A DNA stretch of 64,000 nt, taken from NCBI RefSeq assembly GCF_022899355.1, contig NZ_JALJCK010000009.1:1-64000 (forward strand), given 5' to 3'. The notes below the pieces were generated by a model. It made no database searches. It saw only the letters and a list, made by a program, of their open reading frames with translations, and was not told the origin of the DNA. The stretch is from Shinella yambaruensis. GTDB taxonomy: Bacteria; Pseudomonadota; Alphaproteobacteria; Rhizobiales; Rhizobiaceae. The position numbers and the translations under genes are program-made. This document shows positions 7,203 to 17,050 of the stretch, piece by piece. Every line of letters begins with the position of its first letter. Within the stretch, counting starts at the first letter, position 1.

Positions 7203-8720
7203 TCAGTCTTCGTTGGCCGCGAACTGCGAGAGCACTTCGCCCTTGCCGCGGGCGCGCAGGATGAGCGGCACGACGACGGCGAGGATGGCCAGCACGAAGA
7301 GCACGGCGGCGATCGGCGACAGGAAGAGCGCGGAGACATCGCCCTGGCTGATCGCCAGCGCCCGGCGCAGCTGCTGCTCCGCCATCGGCCCGAGGATGAG
7401 GCCGACGACGACGGGCGCGATCGGATAGCCGAAGATGCGCATGGCAAAGCCGAGCAGGCCGAAGGCGAGCAGCATGCCGAGCTCGAAGACCGACGGGTTG
7501 GCACCGATCGTGCCGAGCGTCGCGAAGAGCAGGATTCCGGCATAGAGCCAGGGTTTCGGGATCGTCAGCAGCTTCACCCAGAGGCCGATCAGCGGCAGGT
7601 TCAAGACCAGCAGCATGAAATTGGCGATGAGCAGGCTGGCGATGAGGCCCCAGACGAGCTGCGGATTGGTCGCGAACAGGAGCGGGCCTGGCTGCAGGCC
7701 GTATTGCTGGAAGCCGGCAAGCATGATCGCCGCCGTCGCCGTGGTCGGCAGGCCGAGCGAGAGCAGCGGCACGAGCGTGCCGGCGGCCGACGCATTGTTC
7801 GCCGCTTCCGGGCCGGCGACGCCTTCGATGGCGCCCTTGCCGAACTCGTCCTTGTGGCTGGAGAACTGCTTTTCCGTTGAATAGGAGAGGAAGCTGGCGA
7901 TATCGGCGCCGCCGGCCGGCATGGCACCGATCGGGAAGCCGATGAAGGTGCCGCGCAGCCACGGTTTCCACGAGCGGGCCCAGTCCTGCGCGCTCATCCA
8001 GACCGAGCCCTTCACCGCCTCCACCTTGTCGGGGATGCGGTCGCCCTGGCTGGCGACGTAGAGCGTCTCGCCGATGGCGAACATGGCGACGGCGAGCGTC
8101 GTTACCTCGATGCCGTCGAGCAGGTCCGGAATGCCGAAGGAAAGCCGCGCCTGGCCGGTCTGCTGGTCGATGCCGATGACGGCAAGGCCAAGGCCGATGA
8201 AGAGGGCGGTGAGGCCGCGCAGCGTCGAATCGCCGAAGGCGGCTGAGACGGTGACGAAGGCGAGCACCATCAGCGCGAAATATTCCCGCGGGCCGAAGGA
8301 GAGCGCGAACTTGACCACGAAGGGCGCGATGAAGGCGAGACAGAGCGTGGCGATGAGCCCGGCGACGAAGGAGCCGATCGCTGCCGTTGCGAGCGCGGGA
8401 CCGCCGCGGCCGGCGCGGGCCATCTTGTTGCCCTCGAGCGCGGTGACGACGGAGGCGCTTTCGCCCGGCGTGTTGAGCAGGATCGAGGTCGTCGAGCCGC
8501 CATACATGCCGCCATAATAGATGCCGGCGAACATGATGAGGGAGCCGGCCGGATCGAGCTTGTAGGTGACGGGCAGCAGGAGCGCCACGGTGAGGGCCGG
8601 GCCGATGCCGGGCAGAACGCCGACGGCGGTGCCGAGCGTCACGCCGATCAGCGCATAGAGCAGGTTCATCGGCTGGGCGGCGATGGTGACGCCCTGCAGC
8701 AGGAATTCGAATGTACCCAT
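7203..8720 (-). CDS. tctA: Tripartite tricarboxylate transporter large permease TctA
   Basis: Large membrane subunit of a secondary (ion-driven) binding-protein-dependent carboxylate transporter. The 505-residue length and about twelve hydrophobic segments are typical. The family signature [16 protein letters not shown] is present at residues 72-87 near the N terminus, and the second-half glycine-rich repeat ([21 protein letters not shown]) matches the duplicated architecture. It is the last gene of tctC-tctB-tctA, 10 bases after tctB. The substrate could be citrate or another di/tricarboxylate; sequence does not decide. Confidence 0.95.
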   Translation of the reverse strand: MGTFEFLLQGVTIAAQPMNLLYALIGVTLGTAVGVLPGIGPALTVALLLPVTYKLDPAGSLIMFAGIYYGGMYGGSTTSILLNTPGESASVVTALEGNKMARAGRGGPALATAAIGSFVAGLIATLCLAFIAPFVVKFALSFGPREYFALMVLAFVTVSAAFGDSTLRGLTALFIGLGLAVIGIDQQTGQARLSFGIPDLLDGIEVTTLAVAMFAIGETLYVASQGDRIPDKVEAVKGSVWMSAQDWARSWKPWLRGTFIGFPIGAMPAGGADIASFLSYSTEKQFSSHKDEFGKGAIEGVAGPEAANNASAAGTLVPLLSLGLPTTATAAIMLAGFQQYGLQPGPLLFATNPQLVWGLIASLLIANFMLLVLNLPLIGLWVKLLTIPKPWLYAGILLFATLGTIGANPSVFELGMLLAFGLLGFAMRIFGYPIAPVVVGLILGPMAEQQLRRALAISQGDVSALFLSPIAAVLFVLAILAVVVPLILRARGKGEVLSQFAANED

Positions 8721-8730
8721 CGTCAGCTCC

Positions 8731-9216
8731 TCAGAAGAACAGGTGTTCCAGCGGCCCGGCGGGCAGCGAGAGTTGCAGGAAGCGGCCGAAGATGATGTAG
8801 ACGACGAAGCTGAAGGCGATGCCGATCGGCAGCGAGATCCACAGCTTGCGCCGGCCGAAGCCGAAGGCGGTCAGGGCGAAGAGCGCGCCCGTCGCAATCG
8901 AGAAGCCCGCGGTCTTGAGCAGCAGCATCTGCCCGGCAAGGCCCGCCACGATGAAGACGACCGGCTTGACCTCGATCGGCTCGCGCTCCGGGAAGTCGCC
9001 GCGCCAGGCTTCGAAGCCCGTCCAGACGGCGAGCAGGGCAAGGCCGATGGCAACGACATGCGGCACGGTGGCGGGGCCGATGCGGGAATAGTTGCTCATC
9101 TCCGCAAGGCGCCCGGCATCCCACCAGATCAAGGCGGCTATGGCGAAGAGGACGGGGGCGATGACCAGCGCCGCCCGGTCGGGGCGGCGCCTTTCGTTGG
9201 AGGGGATCCCGCTCAT
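8731..9216 (-). CDS. tctB: Tripartite tricarboxylate transporter small subunit TctB
   Basis: A 161-residue membrane protein with four hydrophobic segments, the usual size and topology of TctB. It overlaps the tctC stop by four bases and is followed within 10 bases by tctA, so the three genes form one transcript. The function of TctB in the complex is to accompany the large TctA permease; no catalytic motif is expected. Confidence 0.9.
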   Translation of the reverse strand: MSGIPSNERRRPDRAALVIAPVLFAIAALIWWDAGRLAEMSNYSRIGPATVPHVVAIGLALLAVWTGFEAWRGDFPEREPIEVKPVVFIVAGLAGQMLLLKTAGFSIATGALFALTAFGFGRRKLWISLPIGIAFSFVVYIIFGRFLQLSLPAGPLEHLFF

Positions 9217-10157
9217 TTGACGAGCCCGATGTCCTTGAGGATGCTTTCCGTCGCGGCGATGTCCTTGCCGAGCTGTTCCTTGAAGGCGTCGCCGGCCAGA
9301 TAGGTGTTCTGCCAGCCCTTGGTCTTCAGGATGTCCTTCCAGGCGTCGGAATTCGCCGCCTTCTCGATATCGGCGTTGATCGCGGTTACCTGCTCGGCCG
9401 AAAGGCCGGGTGCCGCGGCGACCATGCGCCAGTTCTCGACGACGACGTCGAGGCCGCCTTCCTTGATGGTCGGGGCGTCGATGCCGTCCACGCGCTCGGC
9501 GCTGGAGATGGCGATCAGGCGCAGCGTGCCGGCCTTCACCTGGGCCTCGAACTCGCCATAGCCGGAAATGCCGGCCGTCACCTGGTTGCCGAGGATGGCG
9601 GCAAGCGCCTCGCCGCCGCCGGAATAGGCGACGTAGTTGATCTTGGTCGGATCGACGCCGGCGGCCTTGGCGATCAGGCCGGCCGTGATGTGGTCCGTGC
9701 CGCCGGCCGAGCCGCCGGCCCAGGAAACCGCGCCGGGATCGGCCTTCAGGGCCGTCACGAGGTCGTCCATGGTCTGGATCGGCGAGGCGGCCGGAACGAC
9801 GATCGCTTCATATTCGCCGGTGAGGCGGGCGATCGGCGTCACGTCGTTGAGCGTCACCGGCGACTGGTTGGTGAGGATCGCGCCGACCATGACGTAACCG
9901 CCGACGATGAGGGCGTTCGGGTTGCCGCTGTTCTGGCTGGCGAACTGGGCAAGGCCGATCGTGCCGCCGGCGCCCGGAACGTTCACCACCTGCACGCTGC
10001 CGGAGATCTTCTCGTCCTGCAGGACGGTCTGCAGCGAACGGGCCGTCTGGTCCCAGCCGCCGCCCGGGCCGGCCGGGGCGATGATCGTGTAATCGGCGGC
10101 AAGCGCCGGAAGCGCCATGGCGCCGGCGATGAGGGATGCCAGGAAGAAGTGTTTCAA
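9213..10157 (-). CDS. tctC: Tripartite tricarboxylate transporter binding protein TctC (Bug family)
   Basis: Periplasmic solute-binding receptor that delivers a carboxylate to TctAB. The protein starts [19 protein letters not shown], a clear signal peptide with cleavage near residue 20, followed by the Bug-family pattern ([19 protein letters not shown]). I chose the TTG start because it directly precedes the signal peptide and lies seven bases after GGAGGA; an upstream ATG in phase would put a charged extension before the signal sequence. Length 314 fits the family. First gene of the tctCBA operon. Confidence 0.92.
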   Translation of the reverse strand: MKHFFLASLIAGAMALPALAADYTIIAPAGPGGGWDQTARSLQTVLQDEKISGSVQVVNVPGAGGTIGLAQFASQNSGNPNALIVGGYVMVGAILTNQSPVTLNDVTPIARLTGEYEAIVVPAASPIQTMDDLVTALKADPGAVSWAGGSAGGTDHITAGLIAKAAGVDPTKINYVAYSGGGEALAAILGNQVTAGISGYGEFEAQVKAGTLRLIAISSAERVDGIDAPTIKEGGLDVVVENWRMVAAAPGLSAEQVTAINADIEKAANSDAWKDILKTKGWQNTYLAGDAFKEQLGKDIAATESILKDIGLVK

Positions 10158-10373
10158 GAGTGTATCCTCCGTCAGGCGCGGCTTTGCGCGCATCGTTGCC
10201 TCTGGCGGGAGGATGGGCGGCCGGTGGCGGCGCGAACGGTTGTTCGCGGCGCGATCTCGGCAGAATTCTCCTCCCGGTCTTCCGTCCGCCTCCACGGACG
10301 ATGAAGAGCCCAAAGGCACCACAGGAAGCTGACATCTACCTGACATTGCGCTGCCGCACGGTCGCGCTTCACG

Positions 10374-11441
10374 CTACTGCGTGCGCAGAACCTCGTTCCA
10401 GCGGGCGATCAGCCGGGCCCGCTTCACCTGGTCGAGATAGACCATCAGGCCCGGGCTCACCGGTACGGGCTTCAGCTGCGCGCCGAGCAGCGCGCTCATC
10501 GTGCGCGCCGTGTTGGTGCCCGACACTTCGGGGCTGACGGCGGCGATCTGCAGTTCGCGGGCCATGATCGTCTGGCCCTCCTTCGACATGAAGAAGGCAA
10601 GGTAGCGCCGGCCGAGCTCGGGGGAGGCGGCGGCCTGCGGCACGAGGCCGATGCGCGACATGACGACGGTATAGTCCTTCGGCAGCACGATGCCGACATC
10701 GGGATGGCGCGAGGCCCAGTCCGCCGCATAGGAGCCGAGGATGTTGTAGCCGAGCACGAAGCGTCCGTCGGCGACGCGCTCCAGGATGGCCGAGCTGGTG
10801 GAATAGAGCTTCACACCCGCAGCCCCCATGGCCTGGATCACCGTCCAGATGTCGCCGAACTGCTCCTGGTCGCGCGCCATGAAGAGGAAGCCGACGCCGG
10901 AGCGCTCGATGTCGTAGGTGCCGATGCGGCCGTAGACCGTCTCGCCCTGCCGCTTGAGGTAGTCGACGAACTCGGCGCGCGAGGCCGGCGGCTTTTCGTC
11001 CTTGAAGCTCGGCTTGTGGTAGACGAAGACGGCGGGCTCGAAGGTCAGCGCATAGGCGGTGTTGCGCCAGTTGGCCCAGGCCGGCCAGCGGTCGCTCATC
11101 GGCAGGTCGCTGCGCTGGGCATAGCCGTCATTGCTGAGCTTGACCTGGAGGTCCATCGCCGAGGAGAAGGCGAAATCGGCGGTCTTCTCCCCCGCGTCCG
11201 TCTCGCGCACGATGCGGTCGTAGACCTCGCCGGTCAGCATCTCGTCATAGCGCAGCGCGACATCGGGATTGGCCTGCTGGAAGCCCTCGATCATCGGCCG
11301 GGCGAGCGGTTCGTCCAGCGAGGAATAGACGATGAGCACCGGCGCATCCGCATCGCCGTTGCGGGCCGGAAAGAAGGCCGGCTCGGAAAATGCGGGCAGG
11401 GGCGCCGCCAGGAGCGCGAGAAGCATGAGGACAAGACGCAT
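10374..11441 (-). CDS. Orphan periplasmic substrate-binding protein (ferric-iron ABC type)
   Basis: A 355-residue exported binding protein with a signal peptide (MRLVLMLLALLAAPLPAFS) followed by VLIVYSSLDEPLARPMIEGF, the opening of ferric-iron type (AfuA/FbpA) extracellular binding proteins. No ABC permease or ATPase accompanies it. It lies between the tct transporter and the divergent tctDE two-component genes, 78 bases from tctD. An accessory sensing role for the histidine kinase is an inference from location. The ATG start was chosen because it opens the signal peptide; an in-frame GTG or ATG further upstream would run into the tctD promoter region. Confidence 0.82.
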   Translation of the reverse strand: MRLVLMLLALLAAPLPAFSEPAFFPARNGDADAPVLIVYSSLDEPLARPMIEGFQQANPDVALRYDEMLTGEVYDRIVRETDAGEKTADFAFSSAMDLQVKLSNDGYAQRSDLPMSDRWPAWANWRNTAYALTFEPAVFVYHKPSFKDEKPPASRAEFVDYLKRQGETVYGRIGTYDIERSGVGFLFMARDQEQFGDIWTVIQAMGAAGVKLYSTSSAILERVADGRFVLGYNILGSYAADWASRHPDVGIVLPKDYTVVMSRIGLVPQAAASPELGRRYLAFFMSKEGQTIMARELQIAAVSPEVSGTNTARTMSALLGAQLKPVPVSPGLMVYLDQVKRARLIARWNEVLRTQ

Positions 11442-11484
11442 GGGGCGACCTTGCCAAAGCGCGAGGCCGTTCACAAGTGCGCCG

Positions 11485-11507
11485 CCCGCCGTTAAGTTCA
11501 CGGCGGG
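11485..11507. promoter_or_regulatory. Inverted repeat overlapping the tctD ribosome binding site
   Basis: CCCGCCGT (11485-11492) and ACGGCGGG (11500-11507) are exact inverted copies separated by seven bases, in the 78-base divergent gap. The right arm runs into the GGGAGG ribosome binding site of tctD, so the site could be a DNA operator or an RNA hairpin limiting tctD translation. Confidence 0.4.
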
Positions 11508-11519
11508 AGGACGAACGAC

Positions 11520-12194
11520 GTGCGCATTCTACTGGTCGAGGACAACGAAGCCCTGGCGGATGGCCTCTCCGCCATCCTGAAGGGCACCGGCCATGCGGTG
11601 GACGTGGTGCGCGACGGCGCCTCCGCCGATGCCGCCATCACGTCGGAGAGCTTCGATCTCGTCATCCTCGACCTCACGCTGCCCGAGATGGACGGCCTCG
11701 ACGTGCTGCGCGCCATGCGGGCCCGCCGGAGCAAGGCGGCCGTCCTGATCCTCACCGCCCGCGGCGCGCCGGAGGAGCGGGTGCGCGGCCTCGACCTCGG
11801 CGCCGACGACTACATGATAAAACCCTTCGACATCTCGGAATTCGAGGCGCGCGTGCGCATGCTGCTGCGCCGGCAGGCGGGGCTGCGTTCGGCGGCGATC
11901 ACCTTCGGCGGCGTCGTGCTCGATCTCAACTCGCGCAGCTTTTCCGCCGACGGCGCGCCGCTCGACATTCCCGCCCGTGAACTCGGCCTGCTCGAAATCC
12001 TCTTCATGCGCGCCGGAAAGGTGGTCGCCAAGGAAGCGATCATGCAATCGCTCGCCGCCTTCGACGACGACCTCTCGGCCAATGCCATCGAGCAATATGT
12101 CAGCCGGCTCCGCAAGAGGCTGGCGCCGCATGGGCTGACCGTGCGCACCGCGCGCGGCATCGGCTACTATCTCGACAAGGCGCCCGCCGCTTGA
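11520..12194 (+). CDS. tctD: Response regulator TctD (OmpR/PhoB family)
   Basis: A 224-residue response regulator with a receiver domain (phospho-acceptor D51 in VILDLTLP, K101 in YMIKPFD) and a C-terminal winged-helix DNA-binding domain (RELGLLEILF through TVRTARGIGYYL). The start is GTG, supported by GGGAGG nine bases upstream. It overlaps the kinase gene by four bases. In characterised systems TctDE controls tct transporter genes in response to tricarboxylates, and the neighbouring tctCBA operon makes that the likely target. Confidence 0.93.
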   Translation: MRILLVEDNEALADGLSAILKGTGHAVDVVRDGASADAAITSESFDLVILDLTLPEMDGLDVLRAMRARRSKAAVLILTARGAPEERVRGLDLGADDYMIKPFDISEFEARVRMLLRRQAGLRSAAITFGGVVLDLNSRSFSADGAPLDIPARELGLLEILFMRAGKVVAKEAIMQSLAAFDDDLSANAIEQYVSRLRKRLAPHGLTVRTARGIGYYLDKAPAA

Positions 12195-13582
12195 CGCTCC
12201 TTCCGGCCTCATCGCTGCGCCGCCGCCTGCTGCTCTGGCTGCTCGTCTCGACGGCGGTGATCGGCACGGTCGCGCTCGTCGATACCTATCACGAGGCCGT
12301 CAAGACGGCGAACGAGGTTTCCGACCGGGTGCTGGCCGGGTCGGCGCTGGCGATCGCCGAGCGGGTCGTGGTGACGGAAAACGGCACGCTCGAGGTGGAC
12401 ATTCCCTATGTCGCGTTGGAAATGCTGACCTCGGCCGCGCAGGATCGGGTCTTCTACCGCGTCGACGGACCGCCCGGCCAGTTCATCACCGGCTACCAGA
12501 CCCTGCCGACGATCCCGGAGACGGCGGGCCAGCCGATGGGCTTTGCGGATGCGACCTTCCGCGGCGAGCCGATCCGCATCGCGGTGCTGCAGCGTTCGGC
12601 GTCGACCGGCATCAATTCCGTGCCCTTCGCCGTCACCGTCGCCGAGACCACCATCGCCCGCCGCCAGCTGACCCAGACGATCCTGCTGCGGTCGGCGCTG
12701 CGCCTTGCCATGATGATCGCGGGGGCCGCCCTCATCGTCTGGATCGCCGTCACCGTGTCGCTCCGGCCGCTCTACAGGCTTAGCGATGCCATTGCCGAGC
12801 GCAGCCCGAACGACCTGCACCCGATCGAGCAGCGCGTGCCGAGCGAGGTGCAGGGGCTCGTCGATACCGTCAACTCCTTCATGGTGCGCCTGCAATCGGC
12901 GCTCGACGCGCTCCGGCATTTTTCCGGCAATGCCAGCCACCAGCTGCGCACGCCGCTCGCCATCATCCGCACCCAGCTCGCGCTGGCGAGCCGCGCCGGC
13001 ACGCTGGAGGAGGCGCAGGAGGCCGCCCGCAAGGGCGATGCCGCCGTCGCCCATGCCGAGCGCATCCTCGCCCAGCTCCTACTGATGGCCAAGATCGATG
13101 CCGCCGGCTCCAACGAGCCGCAGAAGACGGCGCCGGTCGATATTGCCGCGCTCGCCCAGCAGCTCACCGCCGACCGCGTGCCCACGGCTGCCGAGGCCGG
13201 CATCGATCTCGGCTTCGAGGGAGAGGGGCCTGCCTTCGCCCGCGCCGAGCCGCTGCTTTTTGGCGAGCTCCTGCGCAATCTCCTGGAAAACGCCATCGCC
13301 TATGCCGGCAACGGGGCGGAGGTGACGGTTCGCGTGCGTCGCGCCGCGGATGCCGTGCTTCTCGGCGTGGAGGATAACGGTCCCGGCATTGCGCCCGAGC
13401 GCCGCGGCCTCGTGCGCCAGCGCTTCTCCCGCGGCGAGCACCGCGATGCGCCGGGCATGGGCCTCGGCCTGCCCATCGTGGAGGAAATCGCCGCCCTGTT
13501 CGATGCGACGATGGTGCTGGACTGCGGTGCGGACGGCCGGGGCCTCTGCGTGACGATCCGCTTCCCCGCGGTGGATGGTTAG
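12191..13582 (+). CDS. tctE: Sensor histidine kinase TctE
   Basis: A 463-residue membrane histidine kinase. The order is: first transmembrane segment (about 11-30), periplasmic sensing region, second transmembrane segment (about 165-190), HAMP-like linker, H-box ASHQLRTPLA with phospho-acceptor H250, then an ATP-binding domain with LLRNLLENAI (N box), EDNGPGI and GMGLGLPI. The start is a TTG overlapping the tctD stop (TTGA). The periplasmic region carries the sensor_kinase N-terminal pattern seen in TctE/QseC-type kinases. Confidence 0.92.
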   Translation: MTLLPASSLRRRLLLWLLVSTAVIGTVALVDTYHEAVKTANEVSDRVLAGSALAIAERVVVTENGTLEVDIPYVALEMLTSAAQDRVFYRVDGPPGQFITGYQTLPTIPETAGQPMGFADATFRGEPIRIAVLQRSASTGINSVPFAVTVAETTIARRQLTQTILLRSALRLAMMIAGAALIVWIAVTVSLRPLYRLSDAIAERSPNDLHPIEQRVPSEVQGLVDTVNSFMVRLQSALDALRHFSGNASHQLRTPLAIIRTQLALASRAGTLEEAQEAARKGDAAVAHAERILAQLLLMAKIDAAGSNEPQKTAPVDIAALAQQLTADRVPTAAEAGIDLGFEGEGPAFARAEPLLFGELLRNLLENAIAYAGNGAEVTVRVRRAADAVLLGVEDNGPGIAPERRGLVRQRFSRGEHRDAPGMGLGLPIVEEIAALFDATMVLDCGADGRGLCVTIRFPAVDG

Positions 13583-13837
13583 GACCCTGCTGTCCGGGAA
13601 TGCGTGCCTTGCCACCGCCCCTCTCCCCTGCCTTCTGTTACGGGGGAAGGAGTGCCGAGCTTGAAGCAGGGCAGCCATGACGATGCCGAATAGCAGGTCG
13701 AGGATTCTGGCTATCCTGTTGAATTTTCAGCATTCCGGTTGTTTTCATCCGAGCGGTGCCCGGCAAAATTTGCCGTTTCGCAAGGCAGCCATGCGTTGTG
13801 GCCGTAGCTGGGCGGTTGTTCCTTCCGGCAATGCATA

Positions 13838-13852
13838 GTAAGCTACGCTTAC
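13838..13852. promoter_or_regulatory. Palindromic operator candidate upstream of the MarR gene
   Basis: GTAAGC-tac-GCTTAC is a perfect 6-bp inverted repeat with a 3-base centre, ending 19 bases before the marR start. MarR proteins bind such short palindromes and usually repress their own operon. The other 250 bases of this gap (13583-13837) show no gene or strong structure. Confidence 0.55.
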
Positions 13853-13871
13853 AATAAGCCAGAAAGCGAAC

Positions 13872-14357
13872 ATGTCCTCTCGACCCGATCCCGACGCCCT
13901 CGGTTTCGTCCTCATCGACGTTGCCCGCATGCTGCGCAGCGCCTTCGAGCGCCGCATCGCCACCGCCGGTCTCGGCCTCACGCCGGGCGAGGCGCGCACC
14001 CTCGTGCGCATCGCCACGCTGGAGGGCAGCCGCCAGCTCGACATCGCCCAGCGCATGGGCATCGAGCCGATGACGCTTTCCACCTATCTCGACCGCCTGC
14101 AGAGCCTTGGCTACATCGAGCGCCGTCCCGACCCGGCCGATCGCCGGGCCAAGCTGATCTTCACCACGCCGATCGCGGGCGCCCTCATCGCCAGTATCCG
14201 CACCGAGCAGATCGAGCTGATGGAGCATGTGACGAGCGGCATCGGCCCGGAGGAGCTGGAACTGATGCGCGACCGGCTGAAGCGCCTGCGCGCGAATCTC
14301 TGCGCCCTCGAGGAAGACGGCGCCGCACCCGTGCTGGCAAAGGAAGCCGGCCGATGA
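13872..14357 (+). CDS. MarR family transcriptional regulator
   Basis: A 161-residue winged-helix regulator. The N-terminal helix, the HTH region (LDIAQRMGIEPMTLSTYLDRLQSLGYIER) and the beta wing with RRPDPADRRAKLI match the MarR pattern, where the DxR motif of the wing is conserved. It overlaps the downstream exporter gene by four bases, so the two are co-transcribed. The probable role is repression of that exporter, relieved by a ligand. A palindrome sits just upstream of the gene. Confidence 0.9.
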   Translation: MSSRPDPDALGFVLIDVARMLRSAFERRIATAGLGLTPGEARTLVRIATLEGSRQLDIAQRMGIEPMTLSTYLDRLQSLGYIERRPDPADRRAKLIFTTPIAGALIASIRTEQIELMEHVTSGIGPEELELMRDRLKRLRANLCALEEDGAAPVLAKEAGR

Positions 14358-15571
14358 CGACGCCGCGCATGAGCGAGCGCCGCACCAGCATCATCGCCGC
14401 CTTCCTCGTTGCGCTCGGCCCCGTTTCCATGGCGCTCTATACGCCGGCCATGCCTGAGCTGGTGCGCGCCTTCTCCTCGACGGAATCGGCGATCAAGCTG
14501 ACGCTTTCGCTCTATTTCGCCGGTTTCGCGCTGTCGCAGCTCGTCTCCGGCACCATGTCGGACGTGCTCGGCCGGCGGAAGACCACGCTGATCTTCATGA
14601 TCGTCTATCTCGCCGGCAGCCTGATGGCGGCCTTCGCGCCGAGCGTCGGCGTGCTCCTGGCCGGCCGTCTCGTGCAGGGCATCGGCGCGTCGGTCGGCAT
14701 GACCGTCTCGCGCGCCATCGTGCGCGACCAGTTCACCGGCACCGAGGCCGCCCGCATCATGAACATGGTCGGCATGATGCTCGCCGTCGGCCCGGCCGTC
14801 TCGCCGACGCTCGGCGGTTTCGCGCTCGGCCTGTTCGGCTGGCAGTCGATCTTCTTCCTGATGGTGGGCTTTGCGCTGGCGGCCTGCGGCGCGGTCTATT
14901 TCTTTATGGCCGAGACCACGGTGCCGGATCCGGCGAAGGGCCGCATCGGCCCGATCCTTGCCGGCTATGCAGCGCTTGCCACGAGCCACCGCTTCGTTTC
15001 CGCCACGCTTGTCATGGCCGGCGCGGTCGGGGCGCTCTACGGCCAGGCGACCATGCTGCCCTTCGTTCTGATCGGCACGGTCGGCCTGACGCCGACGGAG
15101 TTCGGCGTCGGCATGCTCATGCAGTCGGGTTTCTTCTTCGCCGGCACGGTCTGCGTGCGCCTTCTGATGCGCACGGTCGCGCCCGCCCGGATCGTGCTAC
15201 CTGGCCTTTGCTTCATCGGCTTTGCCAGCATTTTGATCGCGCTCACGTCGCATCTGCTGACGCCGAGCTTCCTCAGCGTCATGGGGCCGGTCGGCATCTA
15301 TGCCTTCGGCATCGCCTTCGTCATGCCCTATATGATGACGGCCGCCATGGAGCCCTTCCCCGAGATCGCCGGTTCGGCTTCCGCGGCCATGGGCTTCATC
15401 CAGATGGGGGCCGGCTTTCTTGCGGGCCTGCTTGCCGCCGCCATCGGCATGCCGCTCTTCGCCTTCGGCACCATCATTCCCGCCATGGGCCTGGTGGGGA
15501 TCCTTGCCTACGCCTGGTATCGCGCGATCTGCAGCCGCGATGCGCAGCTTGCCGCCGAGCCGGCGGAGTAA
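14354..15571 (+). CDS. MFS multidrug exporter, Bcr/CflA type
   Basis: A 405-residue twelve-helix major facilitator. The MFS loop motif is seen as GTMSDVLGRRKTTL after helix 2, and the N-terminal ALYTPAMPEL segment in helix 1 resembles the Bcr/CflA drug exporters (DHA1). It is translated from an ATG overlapping the marR stop, supporting a regulator-exporter operon. Substrate is unknown. Confidence 0.88.
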   Translation: MTTPRMSERRTSIIAAFLVALGPVSMALYTPAMPELVRAFSSTESAIKLTLSLYFAGFALSQLVSGTMSDVLGRRKTTLIFMIVYLAGSLMAAFAPSVGVLLAGRLVQGIGASVGMTVSRAIVRDQFTGTEAARIMNMVGMMLAVGPAVSPTLGGFALGLFGWQSIFFLMVGFALAACGAVYFFMAETTVPDPAKGRIGPILAGYAALATSHRFVSATLVMAGAVGALYGQATMLPFVLIGTVGLTPTEFGVGMLMQSGFFFAGTVCVRLLMRTVAPARIVLPGLCFIGFASILIALTSHLLTPSFLSVMGPVGIYAFGIAFVMPYMMTAAMEPFPEIAGSASAAMGFIQMGAGFLAGLLAAAIGMPLFAFGTIIPAMGLVGILAYAWYRAICSRDAQLAAEPAE

Positions 15572-15587
15572 CGCCTGCCGGAACCGA

Positions 15588-15621
15588 AGAGGCCCGCTGC
15601 CGGGAACGGTAGCGGGCCTCT
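15588..15621. terminator. Bidirectional terminator between the MFS gene and argG
   Basis: AGAGGCCCGCT (15588-15598) and AGCGGGCCTCT (15611-15621) form a perfect 11-bp stem around a 12-base loop in the 71-base gap between convergent genes. T runs are short on both sides. Confidence 0.7.
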
Positions 15622-15642
15622 GGTCTGGTCGCGATCCGGCGA

Positions 15643-16866
15643 TCAGCCGCGGCGCTTGCGGGCGGCGAGCGTGCGCAGGCGCAGCGCGTTCAGCTTGATG
15701 AAGCCGGCGGCATCCTTCTGGTCGTAGGCGCCCTGGTCGTCCTCGAAGGTGACCAGCGTGTCGGAGTAGAGCGACTTGTCCGATTCGCGGCCGATGACCA
15801 TGACATTGCCCTTGTAGAGCTTCAGCGTCACTTCGCCCTCGACATGTTCCTGGCTCTTGTCGATCAGCGCCTGCAGCATCTCGCGCTCCGGCGAGAACCA
15901 GAAGCCGTAGTAGATCAGTTCGGCGTAGCGTGGCATCAGCTCGTCCTTGAGATGCGCGGCGCCGCGGTCGAGCGTGATGCTCTCGATGGCGCGGTGCGCG
16001 GCGAGCAGGATCGTGCCGCCGGGCGTCTCGTAGACGCCGCGCGACTTCATGCCGACGAAGCGGTTTTCCACGAGGTCGAGGCGGCCGATGCCGTTGTCGC
16101 GGCCGTAATTGTTGAGCGTCGCCAAAAGCGTCGCCGGCGACATGCGCACGCCGTTGATGGAGACGGCATCGCCGCGCTCGAAGCCGACCTTGATGATAGT
16201 CGCCTTGTCCGGTGCGGATTCCGGGGAAATGGTGCGCATATGCACATATTCCGGTGCCTCGACGGCCGGGTCTTCCAGCACCTTGCCCTCGGAGGAGGAG
16301 TGCAGGAGGTTAGCATCGACCGAGAACGGCGCTTCGCCCTTCTTGTCCTTGGCGACCGGGATCTGGTGCTGCTCGGCGAATTCCAGGAGATGCGTGCGGC
16401 TCTTGAACGACCAGTCGCGCCAGGGCGCGATGATCTTGATGTCGGGGTTCAGCGCATAGGCGGACAGCTCGAAGCGGACCTGGTCGTTGCCCTTGCCGGT
16501 CGCGCCGTGCGCGATGGCGTCGGCGCCGGTCTTGGCGGCGATCTCGATGAGATGCTTGGAGATCAGCGGGCGGGCGATCGAGGTGCCGAGCAGGTAGACG
16601 CCCTCGTAGACGGCATTGGCGCGGAACATCGGGAAGACGAAATCGCGCACGAATTCCTCGCGCACGTCCTCGATGAAGATCTCCTTGATGCCGAGCATCT
16701 CGGCCTTCTTGCGCGCCGGCTCCAGCTCTTCGCCCTGGCCGAGATCGGCGGTGAAGGTCACGACTTCCGCGTTGAGTTCGGTCTGGAGCCATTTCAGGAT
16801 GATCGAGGTGTCGAGGCCGCCCGAATAGGCCAGCACGACTTTCTTCACGTCTTTATGTGATGCCAT
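15643..16866 (-). CDS. argG: Argininosuccinate synthase
   Basis: Joins citrulline and aspartate with ATP to form argininosuccinate, the penultimate step of arginine synthesis. The 407-residue product has the PP-loop [10 protein letters not shown] at residues 12-21 and further conserved blocks such as [12 protein letters not shown] and APWRDW. The start is the ATG opening [17 protein letters not shown]; the frame stays open far upstream but that part is noncoding and overlaps the divergent dehydrogenase gene. Monocistronic, divergent from the SDR gene. Confidence 0.97.
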   Translation of the reverse strand: MASHKDVKKVVLAYSGGLDTSIILKWLQTELNAEVVTFTADLGQGEELEPARKKAEMLGIKEIFIEDVREEFVRDFVFPMFRANAVYEGVYLLGTSIARPLISKHLIEIAAKTGADAIAHGATGKGNDQVRFELSAYALNPDIKIIAPWRDWSFKSRTHLLEFAEQHQIPVAKDKKGEAPFSVDANLLHSSSEGKVLEDPAVEAPEYVHMRTISPESAPDKATIIKVGFERGDAVSINGVRMSPATLLATLNNYGRDNGIGRLDLVENRFVGMKSRGVYETPGGTILLAAHRAIESITLDRGAAHLKDELMPRYAELIYYGFWFSPEREMLQALIDKSQEHVEGEVTLKLYKGNVMVIGRESDKSLYSDTLVTFEDDQGAYDQKDAAGFIKLNALRLRTLAARKRRG

Positions 16867-17050
16867 GGTGATGAGGTCCGTTGCATGAAGGGGCGCGGCA
16901 AACCCGCGAAGGCCCGGTATCGCGGCACTTTTAGCGAGATTGGCGCGTGACGCAAGGGCGCGCGCCGACGCGACGTGACGCAAGGGTGATTTGACCCGGC
17001 CGGCGCAGGCCCCATATTCCCCTGAGTGGACCATTGAAGGGGATGATCCC

